From assembly GCA_037074615.1 (NCBI GenBank), contig CM073563.1, positions 12,198,501-12,262,500 of the forward strand: a stretch of 64,000 nt of DNA. Reading direction: 5' to 3'. Source of the stretch: Leucaena leucocephala. Lineage: Eukaryota; Streptophyta; Magnoliopsida; Fabales; Fabaceae. Under the pieces are notes generated by a model, which was not told where the DNA came from, did no database searches, and worked only from the letters and a program-made list of their open reading frames with translations. Made by a program: the position numbers and the translations under genes. Below are positions 1 to 12,895 of the stretch, piece after piece. The number at the start of each line of letters is the position of its first letter. Position 1 is the stretch's first letter.

Positions 1-338
1 CTCAGGTCAAAGGGCATAGTGACATGGTTTGTATATGAGAGAAGCTTATGACTTAACCCATGTAGCTCTCTCATAGCGGGTCGGTCCAACACCTTGTACT
101 CTTACATGTGCCTATGACTTTGATTTATATCTCTATACATCTTCAAAGTCATACTGGTCTTATTTCATCTCTGCTCCCACATAGATGACCGACTAGGGAC
201 ATTTAGGATAAGATCATGAGTTATCCAAGGATGGTCATCACAGTAAACATGCAAATAATATGATAACACAATTAATAAATTCATAAATCAACAATATTCA
301 TAAGACAATAATTGGCCCCTAGGGCACAATTTCCAACA
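1..338 (-). repeat. copia-A 3' LTR, partial
   Basis: Collinear with 44314-44651 of the copia-B LTR, including the shared end GGGCACAATTTCCAACA (TG...CA type once read on the minus strand). The start lies outside the window. It is adjacent to the polypurine tract, so on the minus strand it is the 3' LTR. Confidence 0.92.
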
Positions 339-3092
339 ACCTCCCATTTGCGCTAGGTACAATCATTAATTTGACTAATTCCCACTGACCTAACATGATG
401 CTCATGCTTTGCCTGCACAAGCGGCTTTGTTAGAGGATCAGTAATATTATCTTCTCCTGCTACTTTGTATATTTTTATATCACCTCTATCGTTGATTTTT
501 CTGATGAGATGAAATCGCCTGAGTATATGCTTGGTCCTTGGATGTGACCTAGGCTCTTTAGCCTGTGCAATGGTACCGCTATTATCATAGAGCAAAGTTA
601 TTAGATCTGAGATAGTAGGTATCACTCGTAGTTCTGTGATGAACTTCCTGATCCAAATGGATTCCTTAGATGCATCAGATGCTGTTATATACTCAGCTTA
701 TGTTGTAGAATCTGCTTCAGTGCCTTGCTTAGAGCTCTTCCAGCTTACTGCTCTATTATTGAGGACAAATATATATCCAAACTGTAATTTTTGGTCACCC
801 TGGTCAGTTTGGAAACTCGCATCTGTGTAACCAGTTACACAGAGTTCATCATCTAATCCACCATAGACAAAAAATAAGTCCTTAGTCCTTCTTAAGTACT
901 TAAGGATATTCTTGACAATATTCCAATGGCCCTCACCAGGGTCCTGTTGATATATGCTAGTCATACTTAAGGCAAACGAGACATCCGATCGAGTACATAA
1001 CATGGCGTACATGATAGATCCTATGGCTGAGGCATATGGAACTTTACTCATGCGATCTCGCTGATCAGATGTACTAGGACACAGATCTTTGCTGAGGTGA
1101 ATACCATGAGACATGGGTATGAAACCCCTCTTTGATTCGTGCATACTGAACCTATGCAGTATTTTGTCTATGTATGTACTCTGACTGAGTCCTAGAAGTC
1201 TTTTAAATCTATCTCTATAGATTCTGAGTCCTAGGATATAGGTGGCTTCACCTAAGTCTTCCATCGAGAAAGACTTTCCTAACCAAGACTTGACAATATG
1301 CAAGATAGGAATGTCATTTCCAATAAGTAAGATGTCATTGACATAGAGTACCAAAAACACAACTATGCTCCCACTAACCTTCTTGTACACAAGGTTCATC
1401 AATATTTTGAAGAAATCCAAACTCTTTGACTACTTTATCAAAATGATGATTCCAACTCCGACAGGCTTGCTTCAGTCCATAAATGGACCTTTGAAGCTTG
1501 CACACTTTACCAAAGTCCTCAGAACACATAAACCCTTTAGGTTATGTCATGTACACATCCTCAAGGAGCTTTCCATTAAGGAAGGTTGTCTTGACGTCCA
1601 TCTGCCATATTTCATGTCATAATATGCTGCTATGGCAAAGAGGATTCTGATTGATTTGGCCATTGTAACTGGGGAAAAGGTCTCATCATAGTCCACACCA
1701 TGAGTTTGAGTAAATCCTTTTGTAACCAGTCGTGCCTTGAAGACATTTACATTGCCATCCATGTCAGTTTTCTCATTAAAAACCCACTTGCACCCGACAG
1801 TTTTTACACCTTCAGGTGGGTCGACTAAGGTCCAAACCTGATTATTGTACATGGATAGCATCTCAGACTTCATGGCATTAAGCCATTTTTCAGAGTTTGG
1901 TCCCATTATAGCTTCTCGATAGGTAGTCAGCTCATTATGCTCAATGAGCAACACATCACAACTGTCAGAAATTAGAAATCCATATCTCTGAGGATGAAGT
2001 CATGTCCCATTAGATTTCTGTGGACCTTGTGTGACTTGAGGAGTCTCAATAACTTGTTGTGAGTCTTCTGTATTTTCCATCTGCAGTTTTGTGGTGTCTT
2101 ATGGCTCTCAAACTTCTTTGAGGTGTACCTTTCTCCCACTGGTTCTGTTAGAGATAAATTCTCGTTCGAGAAAGATACCATTTATGACAACAAACACTTT
2201 ATTATCAGCAGGGTTGTAGACATAGTATCCCTTGGTTTCCTTAGGATATCCCATAAAAAGGTACTTTGAGGATTTGGGCGCTAATTTGTATGAGGCTTGT
2301 TTCTTAACATAGACCTCGCATCCCCAAATCTTGAGGAAAGACAAACTAGGTGTCCTCCTAGTCCATATCTCATACAGAGTCTTTTCAATTGCCTTAGATG
2401 GAACACGATTGAGTGTGAACGTAGCTGTCTCTAGGGCATGGCCCCAAAAGGAGGGTGGAAGATCTGTTTGACTCATCATAGATCGAACCATATCTAATAT
2501 TGTTCGATTCCTCCGTTTAGAAATGCCATTCTATTGTGGTGTCCCTGGAGGAATTAATTGTGAGACTATCCCACAACTCCTAAGATGATCAATGAACTAT
2601 TGGCTCAAATATTCACCACCCTGATCAGATCGAAGGGCTTTAATTGTTTTGCCACGCTGGTTTTGTACTTTATTTTTAAATATTTTGAACATTTCAAAAG
2701 ATTCGGATTTATGCTTTATCAGATAGATGTACCATATCTGCTAAAATCATATATGAATGTTATGAAGTACGAATAACCTCCTTTGGCATTTGTGTTCTTC
2801 GGTCCACACACATCTGTATGCATGAGACCCAATAAATCAGTGGCCTTCCCACTGTGCCTAGTGAAAGGTGACTTTGTTATCTTTTATAACAAGCAAGACT
2901 CGCAAGTTTCATATGATTCAAAATCAAATGAGTTGAGAAATCGATCTTGATGGAGTTTGGAAATGTGTTTCTTATTTATGTGGCCCAGATGACAATGCCA
3001 GAGGTATGTCGGATTCAAATTGTTTGGATTGACCCTTTTGGCGGTTATGTTATAGATATTTCCATGATTGGGTTGTTCCAAATTTAATATGT
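339..3092 (-). pseudogene. copia-A pol pseudogene (integrase, RT, RNase H)
   Basis: Reverse-strand remnant of a TNT1-like copia polyprotein that would make a retrotransposon DNA copy. In transcription order it shows the core/integrase zinc region (HCHLGHIN and CESC, about 2884-3060), the integrase tail (SFWGHALETA, near 2450), the RT start (KWVFNEKTDMDGN, near 1770), the RT core (VLYVNDILLIGND, near 1340), and the RNase H end (ILRRFHLIRKINDRGD, near 500), finishing at 353. Several stops and small shifts separate the readable blocks, so it cannot make a full protein. The RT box reads YVND rather than the usual YVDD (Asn codon 1337-1339), the same change as in copia-B. Confidence 0.9.
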
Positions 3093-3099
3093 CTATACG

Positions 3100-6000
3100 A
3101 GATGAACGAGAAACAGAATTCCTTATGCTAGGACAAGGAGAAAAAGAATCTTTTGATGAGTACTTAGCAAAGTTCATCCATCTTTTCTAGAATTCCACTT
3201 ACCTGCGACAAGTGCATGATGAGCAGTGGATGAAAGAGAGGATGATTAGGGGATTGAATACTACTCTGAAAGATAAGATAAACAATACCATTAGTTTAAT
3301 AAAGTAGTAGAGTCCTGCAGAATCATTGAGAACAGCCTGAATCACCAGATGCTAATGAGACCAGTAAGCAAAGAGACTGCTGCTCCTGAGAGAACTAATC
3401 AGAATAGAAATACAGCTAGTGGCAATGGCTATAACAAGAAAAGGAAAAGACAGTGGCAGCAGAACAAGAAGCCTAATAGAGGAAATTTTAGAGGCAATGC
3501 AAATAATAGAGACCAGAGGTTTAAAGTATGTGACAAATACTAGAAGAACCATGGAGACAGACTGTGCTTGATAGGGCAGAATGTCTGTTACACATGTGGG
3601 AAACCTGGCCATTTCTCTAGGAATTGTCATCAGGGAGCTGATGATCAAAGGCCTCACACTCAAGGGCAAGTGTTTACAATGACAAGTGAAGAGGCGCAAA
3701 GGTCACTCGAGATGATCCAAGGTATCATCTATCTCAATAATCATGCTCTGATTGCTATGTTTGATTAGGGTGCAAGTCATTCCTTTATTTCTTATGAATG
3801 TGCTAAGCGGTTAAGCCTTGCAATTAGCAAGCTGCATTATGCCATATGTGTCACAACCCCTACAAATGCTAAAGTAGTTATATCATATGCCTACCTAAAT
3901 AGTGTCATTCGATATGAATATTGTTGCACTACTCTTGACCTAATATGCATGTCATTTCATGAAATTGATATTATAATTTGATTGAATTGGTTATCTGTCA
4001 ATAATGTAATGCTGGATTGTAAGAACAAAACTATAGTTCTTTGTCCACAAGCTACAAATGTGAGGCCAGAAGTAAAATTGAATTTCTTGATGGAGGCTCA
4101 GGCAGATAGATGTCTACGAAAAGGATGTCAGAGATATATGATTTTCTTTTCTATTCAAGCAGAAATGGAAGAAGGAATTAAAGCCATTCCAATAGTTAAA
4201 GAATTTCCCAGAGTTTTTCTAAAGGAGATTCAAGGATTGCCTCTAGAATGAGAAGTGGAGTTTACAATCGATATTGTACCTGTAGCTAGACCAGTATCCA
4301 AAGCCCCATATCGGATGGCTCCTAACGAGATGATTGAGCTTAAGAAGCAGATAGAGGAGCTTTTAGAGAAGGGTTTCATTTAACCTAGTGTTTCTCTGTG
4401 GGGTACTCTAGTGTTATTTGTCAAGAAGAAGTATGGTAGTCTCAGACTATGCATTGACTATCGGGAATTGAATAAGATTACTGTTAAGAATAAGTACCCT
4501 CTTCCTAGAATTGATGATTTGCTGGATCAGTTGGTTAGAGCAAGCTTATTCTCTAAGACTGATATGAGATCAGGTTATCACCAACTCAAAATCAAAGTGG
4601 ATGTTATTTCAAAGACTGCGTTCAGGACTCAATATGGTCATTTTGAATTTCTAGTGATGCCCTTTGGTTTTGGTGAATGCGCCTGCAATTTTCATGGATT
4701 ACATGAACAGGATCTTCAGGCCTTATCTATATCAGTTTACGGTAGTCTTCATTGATGATATCTTAGTGTACTCTAAATATGCTGTAAAGCATGAAGAGCA
4801 TTTAAGGATTGTTCTTAGTACTCTTACAGAAAAATGACTCTATGCTAAGCTTAGTATATGTGAGTTTTGGCTGCAAGAAGTCAAATTTCTCGGTCATATC
4901 ATATCCCATGAAGGGGTAGCTGTAGATCTTAGCAAAGTTGAAGTAGTGCTAGGCTGGGAACAATCAAGGATAGTGACAGAGATCAGAAGTTTTCTAGGCT
5001 TAGCAGGGTATTATAGAAGATTTATTAAGGACTTTTCTCGAATTGCTCTACCGTTAACCAAGCTGACTAGAAAGAATTAGTAATTTAGGTGGGATGAGAA
5101 GTGTGAAGCTAGTTTTCATTAACTAAAGCAGAGATTAATCATGACTTCTGTGCTGATTATTCTAGACCTAACTCATACTTATGTAGTCTACACTGATGCT
5201 AGCAAGAAAGGGTTGGGATGTGTGCTGATACAGTAGGGACGAGTAGTAGTCTATACTTCTCGGCAATTGAAGCCACATGAAGAGAACTATCCCACTCATG
5301 ACTTGGAGCTTGAAGCGGTAGTTTATGCTCTCAAGATATGGAGACATTACTTGTACGGAGCTACTATAGAGCTGTATTGTGACCACTAAAGCCTGAAGTA
5401 CCTGTAAGATCAGAAAGAATTGAACATGAGGCAACAGAGATAGATGGAATTTCTGAAGGATTATGATTTCCAGATCAAATATCATCCAGGAAAAGCTAAT
5501 GTAGTGGCCGATGCCTTGAGTAGAAAGGTGATACAGGTTGCATGTCTCATGATCAAAGAGCTAGAACTGATAAAAGATGTACGAGATTGGAGTCCTCTAT
5601 ATCAAATGCAGACAACAGAAAGTTCTTATGGAGGGACACAGATTAAAGCTTTTATTGACGATGAGATAAAAAAGGCTCAAGAACAAGATAGGCTCACTGA
5701 GATTTTCAAGAATAAGTTAGAAAGAGGGGAAACTAAGATTTTTTATGTATCCCAAGATGGGTTGCTACGATTTAGAGGGCAACAATATATTCCCAATGTA
5801 ATGGGATTGAGAGAGAAAATCCTAGATGAGGTGCATAAAAGTAAATATACAGTACATCCAGGTATGACCAAAATGTACCATGATGTTAAAAGTTTATTTT
5901 GGTAGCCTGTATTGAAGAAAGATGCTGTGGCTTATGTGTCTAAATGCCTGACATATCAAAAAGTGAAGGTAGAGCATTAGAGGCTAGCAGGGAAGCTACA

Positions 6001-6960
6001 ACCACTAGAGATTCCTGAGTGGAAATAGGACAGCATTGCCATGGATTTTATTGAAGGATTGCCCATGACTCCTACTAGACGTGATGTTATATGGGTAGTA
6101 ATTGACCGATTAACCAAGTCAACTCATTTCCTAGCAATAAAAAATAAAGATTCTCTTGAGAAGCTGGCAAAATTGTATATAAAGGAGATTATTAGATTAC
6201 ATGGTATTCCCAATAGTATCATATCAGACAAAGATCCGCGATTTACGTCAAACTTTTGGTGGGCTTTACATAAAGAAATGGAGATTACTCTCAGATTTAA
6301 TACAACTTACCATCCTCAGATAGATGGTCAATCTAAGAGAATAATCCAGACATTTGAGGATATGTTAAGATCTTGTGTCTTAGATTTCAAAGGGAGTTGG
6401 GATGTCCATCTGCCATTGATAAAGTTGGGATTTTAGATGGCCCCTTTTGAAGTACTCTATGGATAAAAGTATAGATCTCCCTTATGCTGGGTGGACAGAA
6501 GAGTTATGCTGATGTTAGAAAGAAGTCGTTGGAGTTTGAAAAAGGAGAACATGTATTCCTTAAGTTAGCTCTGACGACAGGAGCCGGACGATCAATTAAA
6601 GTGAAGAAGCTACATCCTAGATACATTGGGCCATTTCAAATCCTCTCAAAAGTAGGATCAGTAGCTTAAAGTTAGTTCTTCATCCACATCTCAGTAAAAT
6701 TCATGATATGTTCCATGTTTCCCAATTAAAGAAGTATGTTCCAGATCTATCACATGTGATTGAATAGGATGATATTGCACTCCGAGATAACTTGACTTAT
6801 GAAGTTAGACCAATACAGATTATAGATAGAAAGGTCAAGCAGTTACAAAATAAGCAGATTTCTCTAGTTAATGTGGTCTAAAAGGGATTAACCGAGAATG
6901 AAGCTACCTAAGAAGCAGAGGAAAGGATGAGAGAAACATACCCTGAACTATTTTCTTAGT
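3100..6960 (+). pseudogene. Tekay-like gag-pol pseudogene
   Basis: Degenerate gag-pol. Visible blocks in order: gag fragment with a CCHC knuckle CYTCGKPGHFSRNC (3586-3627); protease, where the active-site triad reads Asp-stop-Gly (GAT TAG GGT at 3763-3771) before ASHSF; RT ([20 protein letters not shown] near 4450, FIDD box with Asp-Asp near 4754-4759); RNase H (VVYTDASKKGLG near 5190); HPGKANVVADALSRK (near 5485); integrase core (MDFIEGLP 6041, ISDKDPRF near 6230). The position that is Glu in the usual GQSERT motif is Lys here (AAG 6335-6337). The tail resembles a chromodomain (6800-6960). At least ten stops and several frame changes rule out function. Confidence 0.9.
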
Positions 6961-6993
6961 ATATGTAATGTACATTTTGAGGACGAAATTTAT

Positions 6994-7010
6994 TTTAAGG
7001 GGGAGAGAAA
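6994..7010 (+). other. Polypurine tract before the Tekay-like 3' LTR
   Basis: The purine run AAGGGGGAGAGAAA lies directly before the LTR start TGTCATATTT at 7011. This is the expected plus-strand primer site of an LTR retrotransposon and fixes the element's orientation and LTR border. Confidence 0.85.
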
Positions 7011-10000
7011 TGTCATATTTCCAATTTTCTTATCTGATATGTGTACATAGTTTATCTACAATGGATATGAGATTCTTGGAATAAACTGTATCAGATTGAG
7101 AAAGGAAAGGGAAGGATTAATAACTAAGAAAAGAATAGGGACCTAAATGAAAATTTAAAAGCTTGAAAGTAAAAAGTGAAAGTAGAAGAAAAAGGAGGGA
7201 CCTAAATACAATTAATAAAAAGTTCAGGGACAAAATTGTAATTATTAAAAAGTTCAGGGACCTAGATGTAAATATGGAAAAGTTGAGCCAAAATAGGCCA
7301 AAAATGCTCGAAATCATATCATACTCAAATTTTATCAGTAGATAGACAAATAGATTTCGGTCAGTTTAACGCGACACAGAATTTTGATTTGAGGTCCCGA
7401 TTAATTGATATAAATTCCTAAAGTCAGAAGGAATTATTACAAAATTTTTTAGATCTCAAAATCAGATGAGACCTTACAAGAAATTCATATATTTAATATA
7501 AGAATTTATAAAATTGACAGAGTCAGAAAAGGAATCCTGTAGAATCCATACGGGATTTTACAGTGTAATAAAATACCCAATAAATAGGATCGTGAGAGTT
7601 GTACTGTGAACTGGGCCATAAAGGCAATATAGGCAATGAGCCCATATCAAGGCCCAAATAGTTCCATCATGAGCCCATTAAGGTGATTGGACAGTTAAGT
7701 GGGCCAAAGACCAGAGCAGTCCAGGAAAAGTACAAAATTATGAAAATGCCCCTAGATGCCCATACTATACCAGTGAAGGATGGAGGTCATTATAGTCATT
7801 TTGGACAGGCCAAAAATGTGGCACATAGTATAAATATGATTAGTTATAGCTAGTACATGCCATAAGGTAGAACCAAGAGGGGTGAAATGACAATTATGCC
7901 GTTAGGGTCAATATAGTGCAAGAAAGGACACCAAGGGTATTTTGGTCATTTCTCAAGGGATAGATAGTAGATAAATACTCAGTCTAATATTTTCAATGGT
8001 ATGAGAAGCCTAGACATTGATTTTCAGGACAGAATGCATATCCTGGTATATTATAAAAAAATTAGGAACATAACATAGTCCGGTTGTTATGAAATTGCTC
8101 CGATCGGTACCGGATTAGACTAAAATTTTTTTAGAAGCTTCCTTACATTGGAATCACGCCACATACCCCTATTAGGAATCCCATGAGCTGTCCCACATGA
8201 TGTTATAATTATTCTTTTTAGAAAAAAGTTAAATCCAAGATTAAATATGAGCCCTTAGATCAAATCATAACCAAATCAATCTTGGCCATCCATTTCAACC
8301 CAAATTTCTCTATAAATACCCCCTATCTAGATAGCTTCAGTATGCATGGTGAACCATAAGGAAACTCTTACAAAATTTCCATTCAACCAAGAAAGAAGCA
8401 TACAAAGTGAAGTAACAATCAAGGTAATCATCTTCCTTGATCTTGAGCTTTATTCTAGTAAGCTAGTTCATGGTTTTAAGGGGTTTTCATCCTATATTTA
8501 CCTTATGGTTGCTGCTGGAAGTGCTTCTCATATATCGTTAAAATATGAGTTTTATGTTATGGATAGTTTAGACAAGCTTAAAAAAGCTAGAATCAAGTGG
8601 TATAAGCTTTGGAATTCAAGTATGTTTGGATTTAGGGTTTTGTGTTCTTTCTGGTACTGCACATGACAGTGTTCATATGATAGAATTTCATGATTTTGAT
8701 TCTTCCAATGAGTCTAAAATGGAAAATTGTGTGGGGATAAAGTAGGAGAACAAGTATTGGAAGCATTGGAATCAAAATGTGAATTTTTGGGGATCAATGG
8801 CTTCACTTCAATTTGGTACTGTAGCTACTGAAGTGTTTTTATTTTGGAAATTCTAGTTTCATATTTGGATTCTACATAAAAAATTATGTGGAAATGAACC
8901 ATGAGAATTTATTTTGGAAAGATGGAAGTAAGAAACATAAAGTAGAGAAAGAAAGGGAGCTAGTGAAAACCTAGTCTTAGTTTTGTGTTCAAGTTGAGTT
9001 GTAACTTGATATTATTGTGTAATGGTTAGATTTTGGAATTTGTGAAGGAAGGAAATCATCCCAAGAAGTTCTTGACCAAGATAGCTAAGAGGTAGCAAGT
9101 ATACCTAACTATAGTTCATGTTTGCTTAATCGTTTGCTTTCTTGTTGATTGTGATGTTTGGTTGAGCATGAGAATGTGTCATCATGTTGATGATGAAGTA
9201 TGAATAATTGCAACTCCTTTCAAGTTATGTCATGACAATATGCATGTTAGAGTTTGCTTATGTACCATTATGAAGTAGCTCCCATCTCATGATAACATGT
9301 TAAGCATCCCATTAATCATGCATGATATTATAGTTTGTGTAACTTGCTATTGGGATTTCCATGAAATCTCATTCCTTCCACATGCATAACTATGTTTTAG
9401 GTGATGGATCCTCTCAAAGGAAGAGATTAAATGTTGATGATTAAGGTTGCATAATAATTTACATGACTTACATGACACTATGAGATGATATGCTAGTATG
9501 CATGGTGTATGTTTCTATAACCCTGTTCTGAGGCTATGGTGATGTGATGATGATCATGATGCTTATACCAACAAGTTTTAGTCTGAAATTTGGCATGATT
9601 AAACTTAATATATAGATCTTAAGAATGCCTCGTTTAGGTAAGAATTTGAATTGTTATGATTTTTCTAAGTTGAAGTTAAAATCTGGAAGTGAGATGAGGT
9701 AAGCGTTTAGAGGCAGCGATGTTCACACAATGCTTTTATATATCAAATGAATTTCTCTATGAAATTTTATGAGTTTAAAGAGGACGTATATAGATTCAAA
9801 TCCATAGGTAACACGGTTCATTTGGATAAGTAACCAAAGAGAAATGAATTTTTAAAGTTAAGGTAGAGAAATTGGAACTTCCAGATTTTAACAAATGAAC
9901 AGTGATATTCAACAAATAAACTGATTTCATTTGGACAAGAAAACCTTAGTTTTTTATTTTTCCCTCAAATATCTATGAAAGAGATTTCATTAGAAATTGG

Positions 10001-10730
10001 AACCACATTATTTCAATTTTTCTACAATTACTTATGAATTTTCAAAATAGGGTACATGTTCTGGAATTACCAAATGAACAATAAAAGTGATTAGAATTGA
10101 ATAAGTTTGGAACATTGTAAGCATTGTGATAGAAAAGGGGAAAGTTTTAAACCCTCTCTATTACTGCTCATACACATGAACAGTGATAAGAATTTCATAG
10201 TTTTTATGTTTTCAATTAATTTAAAATGAAAAATTGTGTAAGATAATGTAGGAAAATAAATATTGGAAGCATTATAATCAAAACAAATTTTTGGAAAATG
10301 TGGTTCTGTCCATATCGGGAGCAACAACTAGAATTTTGAAATTCTAAGTTCATAAATGGATTCAGAAGGTAAAAGTGTGTAGGGTAAAGTTAAGACACAA
10401 ATTAATTCAAAGGACAAGGCAATTAACCACAAACAAAGAAAGTTAGGGGTTAAATGGTTAATTGAGTTTAATGTTCATGAATGTTAGGAAATTTGGTTAT
10501 GATGAATGAATGATTATGCAATATTTAGGCTTTGACTTGTGTGCTCAAAGAAGTCAGCAACACATCAAGGAAAAGTCAGAAAGGAAAAGAGTAAGGAAAA
10601 TTAAGGAATAGAGGTAGTGAACCTACCTACTTGTATACTTATGTTGTTTGGATGTTTTATGTGATATTTTCTTACTTTGATTATGTGAAGCATGTAGATT
10701 AAGAGATGCTCTATTTCTTTTTAGGCTATG

Positions 10731-12030
10731 TGATAAGAGGCTCAGACTATCGTGGTCTGACCCATCAAAATTAAGTTTGTTACGCCCAATATAATGTAGT
10801 ATAAGGCACAACCCTATCGTTCTTCTCGAAGAGCCTTTTATGTGGAAACCTAGTAGATTGGATGTCAAAATCAATGAAAAACCTGAGAAGGGATAAAATG
10901 GTTTTTGGGTTTTAGTGATTGATGCAATATAAGTAGGGCGCAGAAAAATATATATTTTTGGATTTTTATTTACTATGAAAATGAGTTGGTTGAGTTGAGA
11001 AATATGATATGACAGACTCTTGATGATGAAAATGTATATATCCTTGCTCTCATGCTAAAGTTAGAGTTTAGAAATTACTAAGTCTTAAAGAAAACCTCAA
11101 TCGATCGATTGAGTCCATAACTCTAATTTTTCTTAAACCCCTTTGATCAAAGTTAGTCTAAGAACTATTAGTGAACTGTCGTAAACCACTTAGAGTGTAA
11201 ATTGAATTTAGATGATGAAAATGCCCTCGAATGGTCATCGATCGAAAACCTTAGATTTCAAGAAATTAATTAATTAACAATGATCGCTAGTAACAACCCA
11301 CTCTCTCAAAATTGAAACTGAAATATTCTATTAAAAGCAAACGTTCAAATCATCTGAATCCAGTTACAAAATATAATATGATGCTCATAAGATGAAAACC
11401 CTAAATCTAGCAGCAATCATAAGATGAGAAGATGCAATTAGAACAAAAGAAACTCCCTGTTTAAGTCCATGAGCTCAAGATGTCTGGTTCATCACCAAGA
11501 GGCTAAAGGTTTAGCCTCTTATGACTCCTGCTGTACTACAATCGTTCAATTGGGACGTCATGAAGAAACAATGAGAAGGTTGTAGGTTGATGGCGTGAAG
11601 AGGTGAAGAAACTGTGGAGAGGTGTAGAATGATGGTAGGGGTGGAGAAGATGATCAGTGAGCATGAGAGTACTACTTCTTAGCCTAATCAGGTCCAAAAA
11701 TAGCCCCTTCTGACGGCAGCCTTCCTTCCACTTTTATTTCTACAGGAGCGTGGTTTCACTTTCATTGGCTTATGATTTCTTTCCTGGTCATTGCTCCCTT
11801 CCAAAATACCTGCAATCCAAAATAATATCTCACTATAAAAGTCTAAATCAGTAAATAATAGAATACATAAAGTTTGGAAGAGTTAATTTACCATTTTACC
11901 CTTTTGTTAGCATATTGCCACACACAATCATATATTACCATAAAAGTACAATTTAAGGCATAAATAAATGGTAAAGATGATAAAGTTCTAAAAAGTGTTG
12001 CAAAAACCATATACAAAATGTGTATTATCA
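10731..12030 (-). mobile_element. Nested solo LTR of a second family (TSD CTATG)
   Basis: 1300 bp bounded by TGATAAGAGG on the left and TGTATTATCA on the right, so the minus-strand copy starts TGATAATACAC and ends TTATCA. Flanked by identical 5-bp duplications CTATG (10726-10730 and 12031-12035). It is the reverse complement of the LTR at 53522-55008, matching along its length with substitutions and small indels. With no internal region between two LTRs, it is a solo LTR left by recombination. Confidence 0.92.
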
Positions 12031-12491
12031 CTATGGCCATATGTTATAATTATGGAAATATGGAAGCATATAAAGTTATCATTATATAAACATGATCATT
12101 AAGTGCACATATAATAAATCAAGCATGTAGTTGCATGCATTGTATAGTATCCATTTGCTACTAAGATTTTCCTAGAAATCTCACCCCTCATATCACTATA
12201 ACACTAGAAGTTTATCAAAGATGGAGGAATATGAAGCTATATAAAGAGGATTTAGTAGATAGATAGCATGATTGATTGTAAATTATGTTATGTGATGACT
12301 TACGTAATGTATAAATGAAATATTTCAGTTTATGGAAGTAATTGTATCTTCTTAGGAAAACTAGTAATTGTTTAAATAAATGCACAATAAATTAACCACA
12401 CTTAGTTAACATGTCAAGTTTCATTTTGACACCAAGAATGCCTTCTTTCGATGTTTGTACAAAGATAACAGAATTTTCAAAGTTAAGAACT

Positions 12492-12605
12492 AGAAATTGT
12501 TTTCATAAGTTTTAACCAAATAAACAGTGAGAAATTGTTTTTAGAAGTTTTAACCAAATAAACAGTGAGAAATTATTTTTAGAAGTTTTAACCAAATAAA
12601 CAGTG
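12492..12605. repeat. Three-copy 38-bp tandem repeat
   Basis: Three near-identical 38-bp units start at 12492, 12530 and 12568, each containing GTTTTAACCAAATAAACAGTG. They lie in the tail of the Tekay-like LTR; the solo LTR at 55264-58547 has only one comparable unit. A local slippage expansion. Confidence 0.9.
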
Positions 12606-12895
12606 ATATTTGATGCCAAGTCTGTATTGATTGGCTGAGCATTTTGTTTGAGACTTATTTTTATTTTAAAATTCATTATGTTAGCTTCATGTAGCCTTTT
12701 AAACCACTTCATTATAATTTTTCTAAAATTAGTTATGATTTTTTAAAGTTTGTCACTTAATCTAGAAATACCACATGAATAATACTCATAAGTTGAAAAT
12801 TTCCAAATTTTGGAATTGAACTTGAATTATCATAAAACTGGTTCTAAATGCTACAGAATTGTTCCTAACACGTATGAAAGTAAGGTGTTACAATT

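Larger units (their letters stand above)
1..3092 (-). mobile_element. copia-A: truncated Ty1/copia retrotransposon
   Basis: A minus-strand copia element cut off at both sides. Its 3' LTR is present from the window edge to 338, followed inward by the polypurine tract (339-350) and pol. It matches the complete relative copia-B (42775-51415) closely and in the same order as far as the core/integrase zinc region. The similarity stops near 3092: copia-B continues with further pol and gag, while here the text switches to a Ty3/gypsy gag on the other strand. The integrase-proximal part of pol, protease, gag, primer site and 5' LTR are therefore missing on the right. No TSD can be assigned. Confidence 0.9.
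3093..12892 (+). mobile_element. Ty3/gypsy chromovirus (Tekay/Del-like), 5'-truncated
   Basis: Plus-strand gypsy element with gag zinc knuckle, protease, RT, RNase H, integrase and a chromodomain-like tail in the usual order, then a polypurine tract and a 3' LTR. The 5' LTR, primer site and start of gag are missing because the left side abuts copia-A. The chromodomain-like tail with a YPELF end and the long LTRs point to the Tekay (Del) clade; that placement is from memory of the family, not from a tree. Solo LTRs of the same type occur at 16811-19866 and 55264-58547 and an inverted pair at 37034-41939. Confidence 0.88.
7011..12892 (+). repeat. Tekay-like 3' LTR, enlarged and rearranged
   Basis: Begins TGTCATATTT after the polypurine tract and ends in GTAAGGTGTTACA, the end type shared with 58547 and (inverted) 16811. 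At 5882 bp it is far longer than the 3284-bp solo LTR at 55264-58547. Part of the excess is a nested solo LTR (10731-12030). The rest appears to be an internal partial duplication: LTR mid-part sequences occur at about 8680-8770 and again at 10190-10275, and LTR tail sequences at about 9590-9960 and again at 12420-12650. No coding content was recognised. Confidence 0.75.

Noticed and set aside
7117..7345. Small frames at the start of the Tekay-like LTR
   Set aside because: Low-complexity, open on both strands, and not maintained in the other LTR copies.
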